From: Sedimentisphaerales bacterium
Lineage (GTDB): Bacteria; Planctomycetota; Phycisphaerae; Sedimentisphaerales; SM23-30
DNA: 64,000 nt
Reading direction: 5' to 3'
Assembly: GCA_028281535.1 (NCBI GenBank)
Contig: JANQJS010000049.1
Span: 124,001 to 188,000 of the forward strand
Positions 36,867-43,966 of the stretch are shown here, one piece after another. How positions within the stretch are numbered: position 1 is the stretch's first letter; every line of letters begins with the position of its first letter. The notes under the pieces were generated by a model. It ran no database searches, was not told the DNA's origin, and worked only from the letters and a program-made list of their open reading frames with translations. Made by a program: the position numbers and the translations under genes.

Positions 36867-37844
36867 TTAGTAGTTGGTCATAATACCTGTTGCTTTGCGG
36901 ACGATTTCCATCGTTTCTTGAGCGGTTGTGCGAGCTTTTTTGCCACCTTCGCGTAGGATGTCTTCTACGGTGTCTGGATCTTTTTCCAATTCGGCGAATT
37001 TATCACGGAATGGATCTAGCAGTTCGTTGACTAATTCGACAAGGCGTTTTTTTACGTCGCCATATCCCATGCCTCCTTGGGTGTAGCGATCACGCCAGTT
37101 GTTTTGTTCTTCTTTGGTGGCTAATAATTTTATGAGAGCAAAGACGCGGCAGGTGTCTGGATCTTTGGGGTCTTCCATGGGCGTCGAATCGGTTTCGATT
37201 CGCATGATCTTTTTCTTTGTTTGATTTTTCGGTGTAAAAAGTTCGATGGTGTTATCATAACTTTTACTCATCTTCTGGCCATCAAGTCCTGGGACAACAG
37301 CGACATCTGAGATGATATAAGGTTCGGGAACAACTAAAAGGTCCTCACCAAAGATATTGTTAAATTTAATGGCAATGTCGCGGGTTACTTCCAAGTGTTG
37401 TTTTTGATCCTGACCGACTGGCACAAGGTTGCTTTGATAGATGATGATATCTGCGGCTTGTAATACGGGGTAAGCAAAGAGGCCATGGTTTGCACTGATA
37501 CCTTGTGCGACTTTGTCTTTGTAGCTTACGCAGCGCTCTAGTAATCCCATGGGGGTAATGCAGGAGAATATCCAGGCGAGTTCACAAACTTCGGGGACAT
37601 CCGAATGTCGAAAGAAAACACTTTTTGTTGGATCGATACCTACAGCTAGATAACCAATGGCAATTTCACGCGTATAATCTTCTAGGGTTTTTCGATCGTT
37701 AACGGTTGTTAACGCATGGTAGTTGGCAATAAAGTAGTAGCAATCGTTGCCTTTACTTTGCAATTCTAGGTATTGTTGCATCGCGCCAAAGTAATTGCCT
37801 AGATGAAGTTTGCCTGATGGCTGTATGCCGGATAGTACGCGCAT
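36867..37844 (-). CDS. trpS: Tryptophanyl-tRNA synthetase
   Basis: Class I aminoacyl-tRNA synthetase that charges tRNA-Trp. Full length (325). The HIGH-type motif is 'PSGKLHLGNYFGAM' (H14-LGN) and KMSKS lies at 191-195 ('GLDGQKMSKSYDNTI'). The tryptophan pocket region 'YPVLQAADIIIYQ' and 'VPVGQDQKQHLEVTRDIA' are typical. It lies on the minus strand with no Trp-regulated leader visible. The HAF-repeat gene and a decayed copy of its own 3' end follow downstream. Confidence 0.97.
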   Translation of the reverse strand: MRVLSGIQPSGKLHLGNYFGAMQQYLELQSKGNDCYYFIANYHALTTVNDRKTLEDYTREIAIGYLAVGIDPTKSVFFRHSDVPEVCELAWIFSCITPMGLLERCVSYKDKVAQGISANHGLFAYPVLQAADIIIYQSNLVPVGQDQKQHLEVTRDIAIKFNNIFGEDLLVVPEPYIISDVAVVPGLDGQKMSKSYDNTIELFTPKNQTKKKIMRIETDSTPMEDPKDPDTCRVFALIKLLATKEEQNNWRDRYTQGGMGYGDVKKRLVELVNELLDPFRDKFAELEKDPDTVEDILREGGKKARTTAQETMEIVRKATGIMTNY

Positions 37845-37939
37845 GTTCTCTTCCTTTTAGTGTTCTTGCTGAATTCGCCATCGCCAAGCTGTGCTTGACG
37901 CTGCCACCCATGAATTATGATTGGGTGAGAGGGGATAGC

Positions 37940-38239
37940 CTAACTCATTTCTTTGATATTTTTTCCAACCGCCGATTGAATGAATTTTTCAATCTCGCCT
38001 GCCAGATCATGCAGGTCGGGCAATTGGAAATCCTCATAGTGTCCCGGTTCAAATTCGCCGGTGGTAATTTTGTGAAAAAGGCGGACGCGAATCACAGGTA
38101 TACTCTGTTCGCTCGCAAATCCGCCTCTGTTATGTTCGGTCAGCTCGACGCGTGAATCTTCGCTAATAAATACCAGAGCATTTCCTGTGCAAATCGCCGT
38201 TGGAAAATATTCTCGTAAAAGCGTAATTCGTGGCGTCAT
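37940..38239 (-). CDS. Small hypothetical protein coupled to peroxiredoxin gene
   Basis: A 99-residue protein with mixed composition ('MTPRITLLREYFPTAICTGN', 'IPVIRVRLFHKITTGEFEPG', 'DLAGEIEKFIQSAVGKN'). GGAGG sits 6 bases before the ATG and the gene begins 15 bases after the ahpC-type peroxiredoxin stop, so it is translated from the same mRNA. No family was recognised and only one cysteine is present. A role linked to peroxide defence is inferred from the operon only. Confidence 0.7.
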   Translation of the reverse strand: MTPRITLLREYFPTAICTGNALVFISEDSRVELTEHNRGGFASEQSIPVIRVRLFHKITTGEFEPGHYEDFQLPDLHDLAGEIEKFIQSAVGKNIKEMS

Positions 38240-38254
38240 GATGAGCCTCCTTAA

Positions 38255-38884
38255 TTATTTAACATTGGAAAAATATTCCTGTGAACCTTCTGGATCTGGC
38301 TTCATGGTATCGTCACCAGGGTTCCAGTTGGCTGGGCATACTTCGCCATTTTCTGCAACAAATTTGAAACCTTCGATCAGACGAATGATTTCAGAAACGT
38401 TACGACCAACACCTAAGTTGTTCACGGTGTAACTTTGTAAAATTCCTTTTTCGTCGATAACAAACACGCCACGTGCGGCCAGGCCATTTTCCAGTAGAAC
38501 GCCATAGTCGTATGAGGTTTGTTTTGTGACATCAGCGAGTAATGGGAAATCAATTTCACCCAGACCACCTTTGTTGCGTGGCGTGTTTTTCCAAGCCAAG
38601 TGTGAGAACTGGCTATCAATCGAAACGCCAACCACTGAAGCACCTGCTTTTTCAAAGTTGGTTAGTTGTTCCTGGAATGCCAAGATTTCCGTTGGGCATA
38701 CAAAGGTGAAATCCAATGGATAAAAGAAAAGCACGGTATATTTACCAGTGATTTTGTTATCGCCTAATGTTAGAGTTCCATTTTCGTAGCTAAGGTCGAC
38801 AAAATTTTGTCCAACAACCGCCGTGCCAGAAAAAGCCGGAGCTGGGGAACCAACCTGCAAATCCAAATCTTCGGGAATACTCAT
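38255..38884 (-). CDS. 2-Cys peroxiredoxin (AhpC/Prx1 type)
   Basis: Thiol peroxidase reducing H2O2 and organic peroxides. 209 residues with the peroxidatic Cys63 in 'FYPLDFTFVCPTEILAF' and the resolving Cys183 in 'GEVCPANWNPGDDTMKP', the typical 2-Cys arrangement. The C-terminal 'YF' motif is present ('SQEYFSNVK'), which marks the overoxidation-sensitive type. The reductant is probably the thioredoxin system seen elsewhere in the window. First gene of an operon with the 37940 gene. No OxyR or PerR box was recognised upstream. Confidence 0.95.
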   Translation of the reverse strand: MSIPEDLDLQVGSPAPAFSGTAVVGQNFVDLSYENGTLTLGDNKITGKYTVLFFYPLDFTFVCPTEILAFQEQLTNFEKAGASVVGVSIDSQFSHLAWKNTPRNKGGLGEIDFPLLADVTKQTSYDYGVLLENGLAARGVFVIDEKGILQSYTVNNLGVGRNVSEIIRLIEGFKFVAENGEVCPANWNPGDDTMKPDPEGSQEYFSNVK

Positions 38885-39008
38885 TTGTATCCTTTCTTAA
38901 AAAATAGGTCTTATTCTGCTAAAAATACAATATCCGATCTAACCACTACGACATTAGATTCGGTAAGTTCAAGATAACCAATCTGAGGGGAAATTCAACT
39001 GGAATTCG

Positions 39009-39956
39009 TTATTTTAGTGAGCCGATCAGATCTGAGATTTTGGCGATCTTATGGCGAATTAGGTAATCTTCCATCCCCTTAATGGTTCTCATCATGCAAC
39101 CTGGTTCCGTAAACACTGTCGTGCCAACTTGGACCGCTGTTGCTCCAGCAATCATGAATTCCAATGCATCGCTAGCGCAACTAATTCCACCAATGCCAAT
39201 AAGTGGGATATTAGCCTCTTTGGCCACATTTTCGTAAACTTGGTTAACCATACGTATTGCAATCGGCTTAATGGCAGGGCCACTCAGGCCGCCAGTTCGA
39301 TTGCCGAGGATTGGTTTGCGTTTTTCAATGTCAATGGCCATGCCAGTGAGAGTATTGATCAAACTTAAGCAGTCAGCACCTGCATGAATCGCCGCTTTGG
39401 CTGGAAGCGTAATATCTGTCACGCTTGGTGTTAATTTGACGATCAAATATGTCTTAGGGCAGGCTTTTTTGATTGCAGCGACAAGTTCTTCAATGGCCTT
39501 GAGGTCTGAGCCAAAATGTACGCCACCTTCTTTGACGTTCGGGCAACTGATATTTAATTCGATACCTGCGATTTCTTCATAGTCGCTCAATCTCTTGGAG
39601 ACTTCGACATAGCGTTCCAGGGATTTTTCCGCCACATTAACGAATACGGGAATTCCCATGGTTTTGATTTCAGGAATTCTGTCAGTACAGAATTTTTCCA
39701 AGCCAATATTTGCTAGTCCAATGGCGTTGAGCATACCAGAAGCTGTTTCAACGGTGCGTTGTGGTGGATTTCCTTTTCGGGGCTTAAGCGTGATGCTTTT
39801 TGTAACAAACCCGCCAAGTTGGGTAACGGGTACAAAATCATTTAATTCATATGTGTATCCGCAAGTCCCTGACGCTGTCATCACGGGATTGGATAACATA
39901 AATGGTCCAAGTTGGACCGAAAGATCTGGTTTTATTTTGGGCTTACTATCAGTCAT
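39009..39956 (-). CDS. pyrD: Dihydroorotate dehydrogenase, class 1B catalytic subunit
   Basis: FMN flavoprotein oxidising dihydroorotate to orotate, the fourth step of UMP synthesis. 315 residues from the chosen start. Motifs: 'NPVMTASGTCGYTYEL', active-site 'ELNISCPNVKEGGVHFG' with the class 1 catalytic cysteine, 'YLIVKLTPSVTDI', and FMN-phosphate loop 'GIGGISCASDALEFMIAGA'. The open frame extends to 40100, but that part lies inside pyrK. The ATG at 39956 has GGAG 5 bases upstream and overlaps the pyrK stop by 8 bases (ATGACTGA), so the genes are translationally coupled. Pairing with PyrK defines class 1B, using NAD+. Confidence 0.96.
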   Translation of the reverse strand: MTDSKPKIKPDLSVQLGPFMLSNPVMTASGTCGYTYELNDFVPVTQLGGFVTKSITLKPRKGNPPQRTVETASGMLNAIGLANIGLEKFCTDRIPEIKTMGIPVFVNVAEKSLERYVEVSKRLSDYEEIAGIELNISCPNVKEGGVHFGSDLKAIEELVAAIKKACPKTYLIVKLTPSVTDITLPAKAAIHAGADCLSLINTLTGMAIDIEKRKPILGNRTGGLSGPAIKPIAIRMVNQVYENVAKEANIPLIGIGGISCASDALEFMIAGATAVQVGTTVFTEPGCMMRTIKGMEDYLIRHKIAKISDLIGSLK

Positions 39957-40905
39957 ATTTCTCCCAGGCGATTTTTTGGGAATCGAAGACCGGGCCGCTG
40001 ACGCAGACCAGTTCATATTTTGTATTATCGTTGGACCGATCTGTGTTTTCTGGGTCGATCCAGGCTGGTACGATGCAGGATTGGCAAACGCCAAATCCAC
40101 AGGCCATGTAAGCTTCCATGCAGACCTGGCAGTTCATATTTTGCTTTAAGGCTAAATCGGCAACTGCATGCAGCATGGCGTCAGGGCCGCAGGCAAAAAT
40201 TTGAGCGTCCTTCCAATCTGGATTTTCACTCAAGAATTGTTCGAGTGCCGCGACCGCATTTCCCTTAAAGCCATAGCTGCCATCGTCAGTTGCAATGATG
40301 CTCGGTGTTTTGCTGCGATTGAATTGCGAAAGTCGCATTAGTGGTTTAGTTGGTGGTTGATCCGCATTTTCAGCACTGATAGATAAATCGAAGTTGCTGA
40401 TGGATCGCATACCCGCAAAACCTATTGTCTCACAATTTGGTAATTTAGATAGAATGTCAGCCAAGAATAGTAATGGGGGGATGCCAATGCCTCCTCCGAC
40501 GAGGACCGCTTTAGAGAGATTTTTGTTTGAAAGGTCAAATCCGTTCCCAAGCGGGCCTAAAATGCTCGTAGGGCTTTCCAGGAGGGCATTCGCCATCCAT
40601 TCAGTCCCAGGGCCAATCACATTATGGATTACTTCAACGATGAGCTTGTCAGAGCTTTCTTCGATTGAGGCAATACTGAATGGTCTACGTAAAAATGGGT
40701 TGTTTGGGCTGTTTGTTTCGCCGCTTCTGCAGGCAATTTGGATAAATTGGCCGGGTCGTGCATTGGCAAGAAGTTGCGCATTTTCCAGGTCGAGTTCAAA
40801 TTTCAGAGATTTGTACTCGGCTCCCAGATCAAACTTCTTGTGAATTCTGGCTTTAAACTCGCCTCGGGTGGGCGTTTGCGGTGATGTTTGTTGTTGGCAA
40901 TCCAT
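39949..40905 (-). CDS. pyrK: Dihydroorotate dehydrogenase electron-transfer subunit
   Basis: FAD and [2Fe-2S] subunit that passes electrons from PyrD to NAD+. 318 residues: FAD domain with 'RRPFSIASIEES', NAD domain with 'VGGGIGIPPLLFLADIL' and 'IFACGPDAMLHAVADLA', and C-terminal iron-sulfur ligands in 'ACGFGVCQSC...ELVCVSGPVF'. Family length is usually about 260; extra residues lie in the NAD domain around 170-200 and near 285-295. First enzyme gene of pyrK-pyrD, 24 bases downstream of a 44-codon leader ORF that contains an intrinsic terminator. Confidence 0.95.
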   Translation of the reverse strand: MDCQQQTSPQTPTRGEFKARIHKKFDLGAEYKSLKFELDLENAQLLANARPGQFIQIACRSGETNSPNNPFLRRPFSIASIEESSDKLIVEVIHNVIGPGTEWMANALLESPTSILGPLGNGFDLSNKNLSKAVLVGGGIGIPPLLFLADILSKLPNCETIGFAGMRSISNFDLSISAENADQPPTKPLMRLSQFNRSKTPSIIATDDGSYGFKGNAVAALEQFLSENPDWKDAQIFACGPDAMLHAVADLALKQNMNCQVCMEAYMACGFGVCQSCIVPAWIDPENTDRSNDNTKYELVCVSGPVFDSQKIAWEKYD

Positions 40906-40929
40906 TTTAACTTATTCTAATATAATCGC

Positions 40930-41064
40930 TTATGAAGCTTTTGTCGCATGTTTTTCCGTAAAATGCGCAAAAAAAACTTCCGGAACAGATATTGTCCATC
41001 CCGGAAGTACGCCACGGCCAAAAATATCTACTACGGTTCCAAGGAAGTCGCAGTAGAGCCGCAT
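40930..41064 (-). CDS. 44-codon leader peptide ORF of pyrKD (PyrL-like in layout)
   Basis: Reads MRLYCDFLGTVVDIFGRGVL followed by 24 more residues to ...HATKAS and TAA. It begins about 38 bases after the predicted transcription start and ends 24 bases before pyrK. A hairpin plus U-rich tract lies in its early codons and a full intrinsic terminator in its middle, so a ribosome following RNA polymerase closely would melt the terminator. The E. coli pyrBI leader peptide PyrL is also 44 residues and is arranged the same way; sequence similarity is not claimed. The Shine-Dalgarno is weak. Confidence 0.5.
   Translation of the reverse strand: MRLYCDFLGTVVDIFGRGVLPGWTISVPEVFFAHFTEKHATKAS
40969..41056 (-). 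promoter_or_regulatory. Putative pyrKD transcription attenuator
   Basis: On the minus strand: hairpin 1 (CTACTGCG / CGTAGTAG, 41056-41028, 8 bp with one G-U), followed at once by AUAUUUUUGG, which looks like a U-rich pause site. About 12 bases later comes hairpin 2 (ACTTCCGG / CCGGAAGT, 41008-40976), followed by a run of about eight U, a textbook intrinsic terminator. Both lie inside the leader ORF and before pyrK. A terminator between promoter and first enzyme gene implies regulated read-through. Confidence 0.65.
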
Positions 41065-41108
41065 GATTCGTAAAGCCCCGCGGGGTCATTTTCACATTCG
41101 AAGAGAAG

Positions 41109-41137
41109 AGTATAGCAACCGCCCAAAAGGGTGTCAA
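41109..41137 (-). promoter_or_regulatory. pyrKD promoter
   Basis: On the minus strand TTGACA (41137-41132), a 17-base spacer, and TATACT (41114-41109), close to the sigma-70 consensus. The predicted start is near 41102, giving a leader of about 197 bases to pyrK. A perfect palindrome CCCCGCGGGG lies between the start and the leader ORF. Confidence 0.75.
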
Positions 41138-41302
41138 CGCATGGCGAGATTATTTGAGAGTAGGAGCGGTGTGGGTATAAGTGTTTTATTATTAAGGAAT
41201 TATAGTATTGTTTGGAAGGCGGGGTGTTGTGAGTTTCCGGGCTTGGGATCCTATAATTCTCTGTCACTCAAACAGATAGATCTTTTGTTAACAGGTAGGA
41301 AT

Positions 41303-41935
41303 TTATTTTTTATTAAGCGAGAGAATCAGCTCGATTTCACCGATAGGCCGGTCAAGTTTTTGGGCAATATGGACGGCGGATTTGCCCTGGTTGGCGAGAT
41401 TCAGGATTTCTTGGGTTTGCTTATCATTTGAAATGTGGTTTGCCGGTTGCATTTGGGGTAAATTATTTTGCTGGAGGTCCCAAGGTTTTGCCTGTGAGTT
41501 ATTGACATTTTCGCTGTTTGATTTTCTTCGGAACTTATCAGAACCTCTTGAGTTTGAGGAAGTATTGTTTAATTGATTTTCAAGTCGATCAATGGTTTTT
41601 TCAGCATCTTTGAGCAAAATTTCCAGTTTGGCAACACGTGTATCTATTTGGCCATTGATCTGCCGAGAGAGGTTTGCTAGTTCTGCCATGAGTTCACTAA
41701 TTTGAGATTGAATGATGTTAGATTCACCTTTAGGCATTTGCCTAGCGACCCGTTCGTTGACAGATGCTTGATCTTTGATCTGGCTCATTTTGACCCGTTT
41801 TAGAGTGCTGCGGACCATGAACCAGGCAAGTATGATAATAGCAAATGTCCAAATAATGATGATATCTGTAAACCCATCATCGCTTTTGGAAGCAGTGTCT
41901 GCTTGTGCTAGAAAAATACTAAATGTGACTATCAT
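41303..41935 (-). CDS. Membrane-anchored coiled-coil protein with HTH-like C-terminus
   Basis: A 210-residue protein: one transmembrane helix at about 22-42 ('FTDIIIIWTFAIIILAWFMV'), a long coiled coil (about 70-125, 'LMAELANLSRQINGQIDTRV'), a low-complexity Asn/Ser/Gln linker, and a C-terminal helical motif 'ILNLANQGKSAVHIAQKLDR' + 'PIGEIELILSL'. That motif resembles the DUF6115-type end of YlxL-like proteins linked to flagellar operons in other bacteria. The function is unknown. It ends about 165 bases upstream of the pyrKD promoter; no terminator was seen in between. Confidence 0.7.
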   Translation of the reverse strand: MIVTFSIFLAQADTASKSDDGFTDIIIIWTFAIIILAWFMVRSTLKRVKMSQIKDQASVNERVARQMPKGESNIIQSQISELMAELANLSRQINGQIDTRVAKLEILLKDAEKTIDRLENQLNNTSSNSRGSDKFRRKSNSENVNNSQAKPWDLQQNNLPQMQPANHISNDKQTQEILNLANQGKSAVHIAQKLDRPIGEIELILSLNKK

Positions 41936-42096
41936 AGATTTTTTATAGCGTTAAATGTCCATGGTTACAAGACTAAAGCTTCTGATAAGTTTAATTCTGA
42001 AAAGAATCGATTCGTAATTGAGATTTTTATGTATAATGTCCTAGGCAACGTGGTAAATGAATTGTAATTGCAACTTTGAAGAGATTGGACAATATC

Positions 42097-43530
42097 ATGG
42101 GGTATCATCAACTTGGTTTAATAAAGATTGTTTTGCTTCTTTTTTTTACAGGGGGGCCATTTGCCTTTGCGGGAGGGATCACAACAACGCGGTTGGTATC
42201 AGGTTTGAATCGGCCTGTATTTGCTACAGCTCCTCAGGGGGATACTGATCGATTATTTATTGTGCATCAGGATACCGGATTTGGTGTGAGTCAGATTTCC
42301 ATTCTGGATTTGAACACGAATTTGATTTTAGCTCAGCCTTTTTTGCAGATATCTCTTCGAACCAGTTGGGAACGCGGGCTGCTGGGTTTAGCATTTCATC
42401 CAGAATACTCCAATGCCTTGCATAGTGGGTATGGTCGATTTTATATTTATTATTCTTTTGGGTTTGGTGGATCAGGTGTGGATCATGTTTCTCGAATTTC
42501 TGAATTTCAGGTTAGCGGCAATCCTGACATCGCCGATCCTAATAGTGAGCGTGTCCTCATGGAATTTGATCAACCTCAAGGTAATCATAATGGTGGTTGG
42601 CTTGGTTTCAGTCCGGAGGATCATTATTTATATATTTCGACCGGTGATGGCGGGGGACAAAATGATAGTGATTCTGGTCATACCCCTGGTTTAGGGAATA
42701 GTCAGGATTTGTCGAATTTACTTGGTTGTATTTTGCGTATTGATGTGGATGGCAATAATTCTCCCAATGGCCAGTATGGTATTCCAGCGTCTAATCCATT
42801 TGTCAATGCGTTTGGGGAAGATGAAATTTGGTCTTATGGATTGCGGAATCCTTGGCGATGCAGTTTTGATCGTTTGACGGGTGATTTATATATAGCTGAT
42901 GTGGGCCAAGAAGAGCGGGAAGAAGTTAATGTACAGTTGCCCAGCAGTTTGGGAGGTGAAAATTATGGCTGGCGAGTGATGGAAGGAACGCGTTGTCATA
43001 CTTCGGGTGATCCTCTGGATTGTTTTGATCCAAATTTTATTGACCCTGTCCATGAGTATGAGCATGTGGGGGCTCCGAATGGAGGGGAGTCAATTACAGG
43101 TGGATATGTCTATAGAGGTCCCATTGCATCTCTTCGTGGTCACTACTTATTCGGAGATTTTAGTAGTAATCAAATATGGTCGTTTCGATATAGCGGACAG
43201 GTAAAAAGTGAATTTCAAAATCGCACGTCTGAATTAACGCCGGATGTTGGTTCCATCTCCAGTATATCATCCTTTGGAGAGGATGCCGTTGGGAATTTAT
43301 ATATCCTGGATTTATTTGGTGGAGAAGTATTCAAAGTTATACCATCAGCAACATGGATTGATGCTGACTTTGATTGTGATGGTGATGTTGATTTAGACGA
43401 CTTGTTGTTGCTAGTAAGTGATTGGTTGGGCAGTACAGATGCTTATGATATTGCTCCTGAGTTAGGTGACCAAAAAATTAACTTACTCGACTTTTCGCAA
43501 TTTGTCTCTTCGTGGTTGGAAGGACTATAA
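42097..43530 (+). CDS. Secreted PQQ-type sugar dehydrogenase-like protein with dockerin-like tail
   Basis: A 477-residue secreted six-bladed propeller of the soluble glucose/sorbosone dehydrogenase family. Signal peptide 'LIKIVLLLFFTGGPFAFAG'. Family signatures are 'ERGLLGLAFHPEY', 'NHNGGWLGFSPEDHYLYIST', 'GDGGGQND', 'NPWRCSFDRLTGDLYIADVG' and 'ENYGWRVMEGTRC'. The C-terminus carries two dockerin-like segments ('DFDCDGDVDLDDLLLLVSDW' and 'DQKINLLDFSQFVSSWL'). It is likely a periplasmic or extracellular sugar oxidase, but cofactor use cannot be proven. The longest ORF starts at a TTG (42076); the ATG at 42097 places the signal peptide normally. A TATAAT hexamer lies at 42033. Confidence 0.88.
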   Translation: MGYHQLGLIKIVLLLFFTGGPFAFAGGITTTRLVSGLNRPVFATAPQGDTDRLFIVHQDTGFGVSQISILDLNTNLILAQPFLQISLRTSWERGLLGLAFHPEYSNALHSGYGRFYIYYSFGFGGSGVDHVSRISEFQVSGNPDIADPNSERVLMEFDQPQGNHNGGWLGFSPEDHYLYISTGDGGGQNDSDSGHTPGLGNSQDLSNLLGCILRIDVDGNNSPNGQYGIPASNPFVNAFGEDEIWSYGLRNPWRCSFDRLTGDLYIADVGQEEREEVNVQLPSSLGGENYGWRVMEGTRCHTSGDPLDCFDPNFIDPVHEYEHVGAPNGGESITGGYVYRGPIASLRGHYLFGDFSSNQIWSFRYSGQVKSEFQNRTSELTPDVGSISSISSFGEDAVGNLYILDLFGGEVFKVIPSATWIDADFDCDGDVDLDDLLLLVSDWLGSTDAYDIAPELGDQKINLLDFSQFVSSWLEGL

Positions 43531-43568
43531 ACAATCTGATAGCCCTTCCAAATTGTATGAATGGGTTT

Positions 43569-43803
43569 CTATCTTTTGCGTTTTTTGAACACAATCATAC
43601 CCTCCGATGCTCAATAAGCTCATCGTAATAGGTTCTGGAATGACTTGGAATGAGGCGCTATTAGAATTCCTAATACCGATTGGATAAGAAGGCCTATGAT
43701 CGAATGACTTTGAGTGTTTTTTGATAATTTTATTATCGGGCTCTTGGTTGTTTTCGATAAAACACATCTCTATTTCAGTACCGATAAACCAGAGGCATTG
43801 CAA
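43569..43803 (-). pseudogene. Frameshifted remnant of a PEP-CTERM protein gene
   Basis: The minus-strand frame encodes 'ASFQVIPEPITMSLLSIGG', a PEP-CTERM start, but then continues as 'YDCVQKTQKIETH' to a stop inside the sugar dehydrogenase 3' end (43525). Dropping one base in the GGAGGG run at 43600-43605 gives '...SIGGMIVFKKRKR' and a stop at 43569-43571, a perfect PEP-CTERM hydrophobic and basic end. No signal peptide or ribosome-binding site was found upstream, so the 5' part is also lost. A recent pseudogene is the simplest reading; a sequencing error at the run would explain the shift but not the missing start. Confidence 0.7.
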
Positions 43804-43966
43804 TTTGTTGAAGTTATGTTCTCTCTATTGGCATGAAATATTCGTTATATATCTCGCTGTGTTGATGCGATTAAGTTGTATTAGGTAGATTCCGATAGTT
43901 CATAAATATGATATATCAACTATTTAGGGTGGAAATCATCATTTTTATGTACACAAGGAATGTGCT

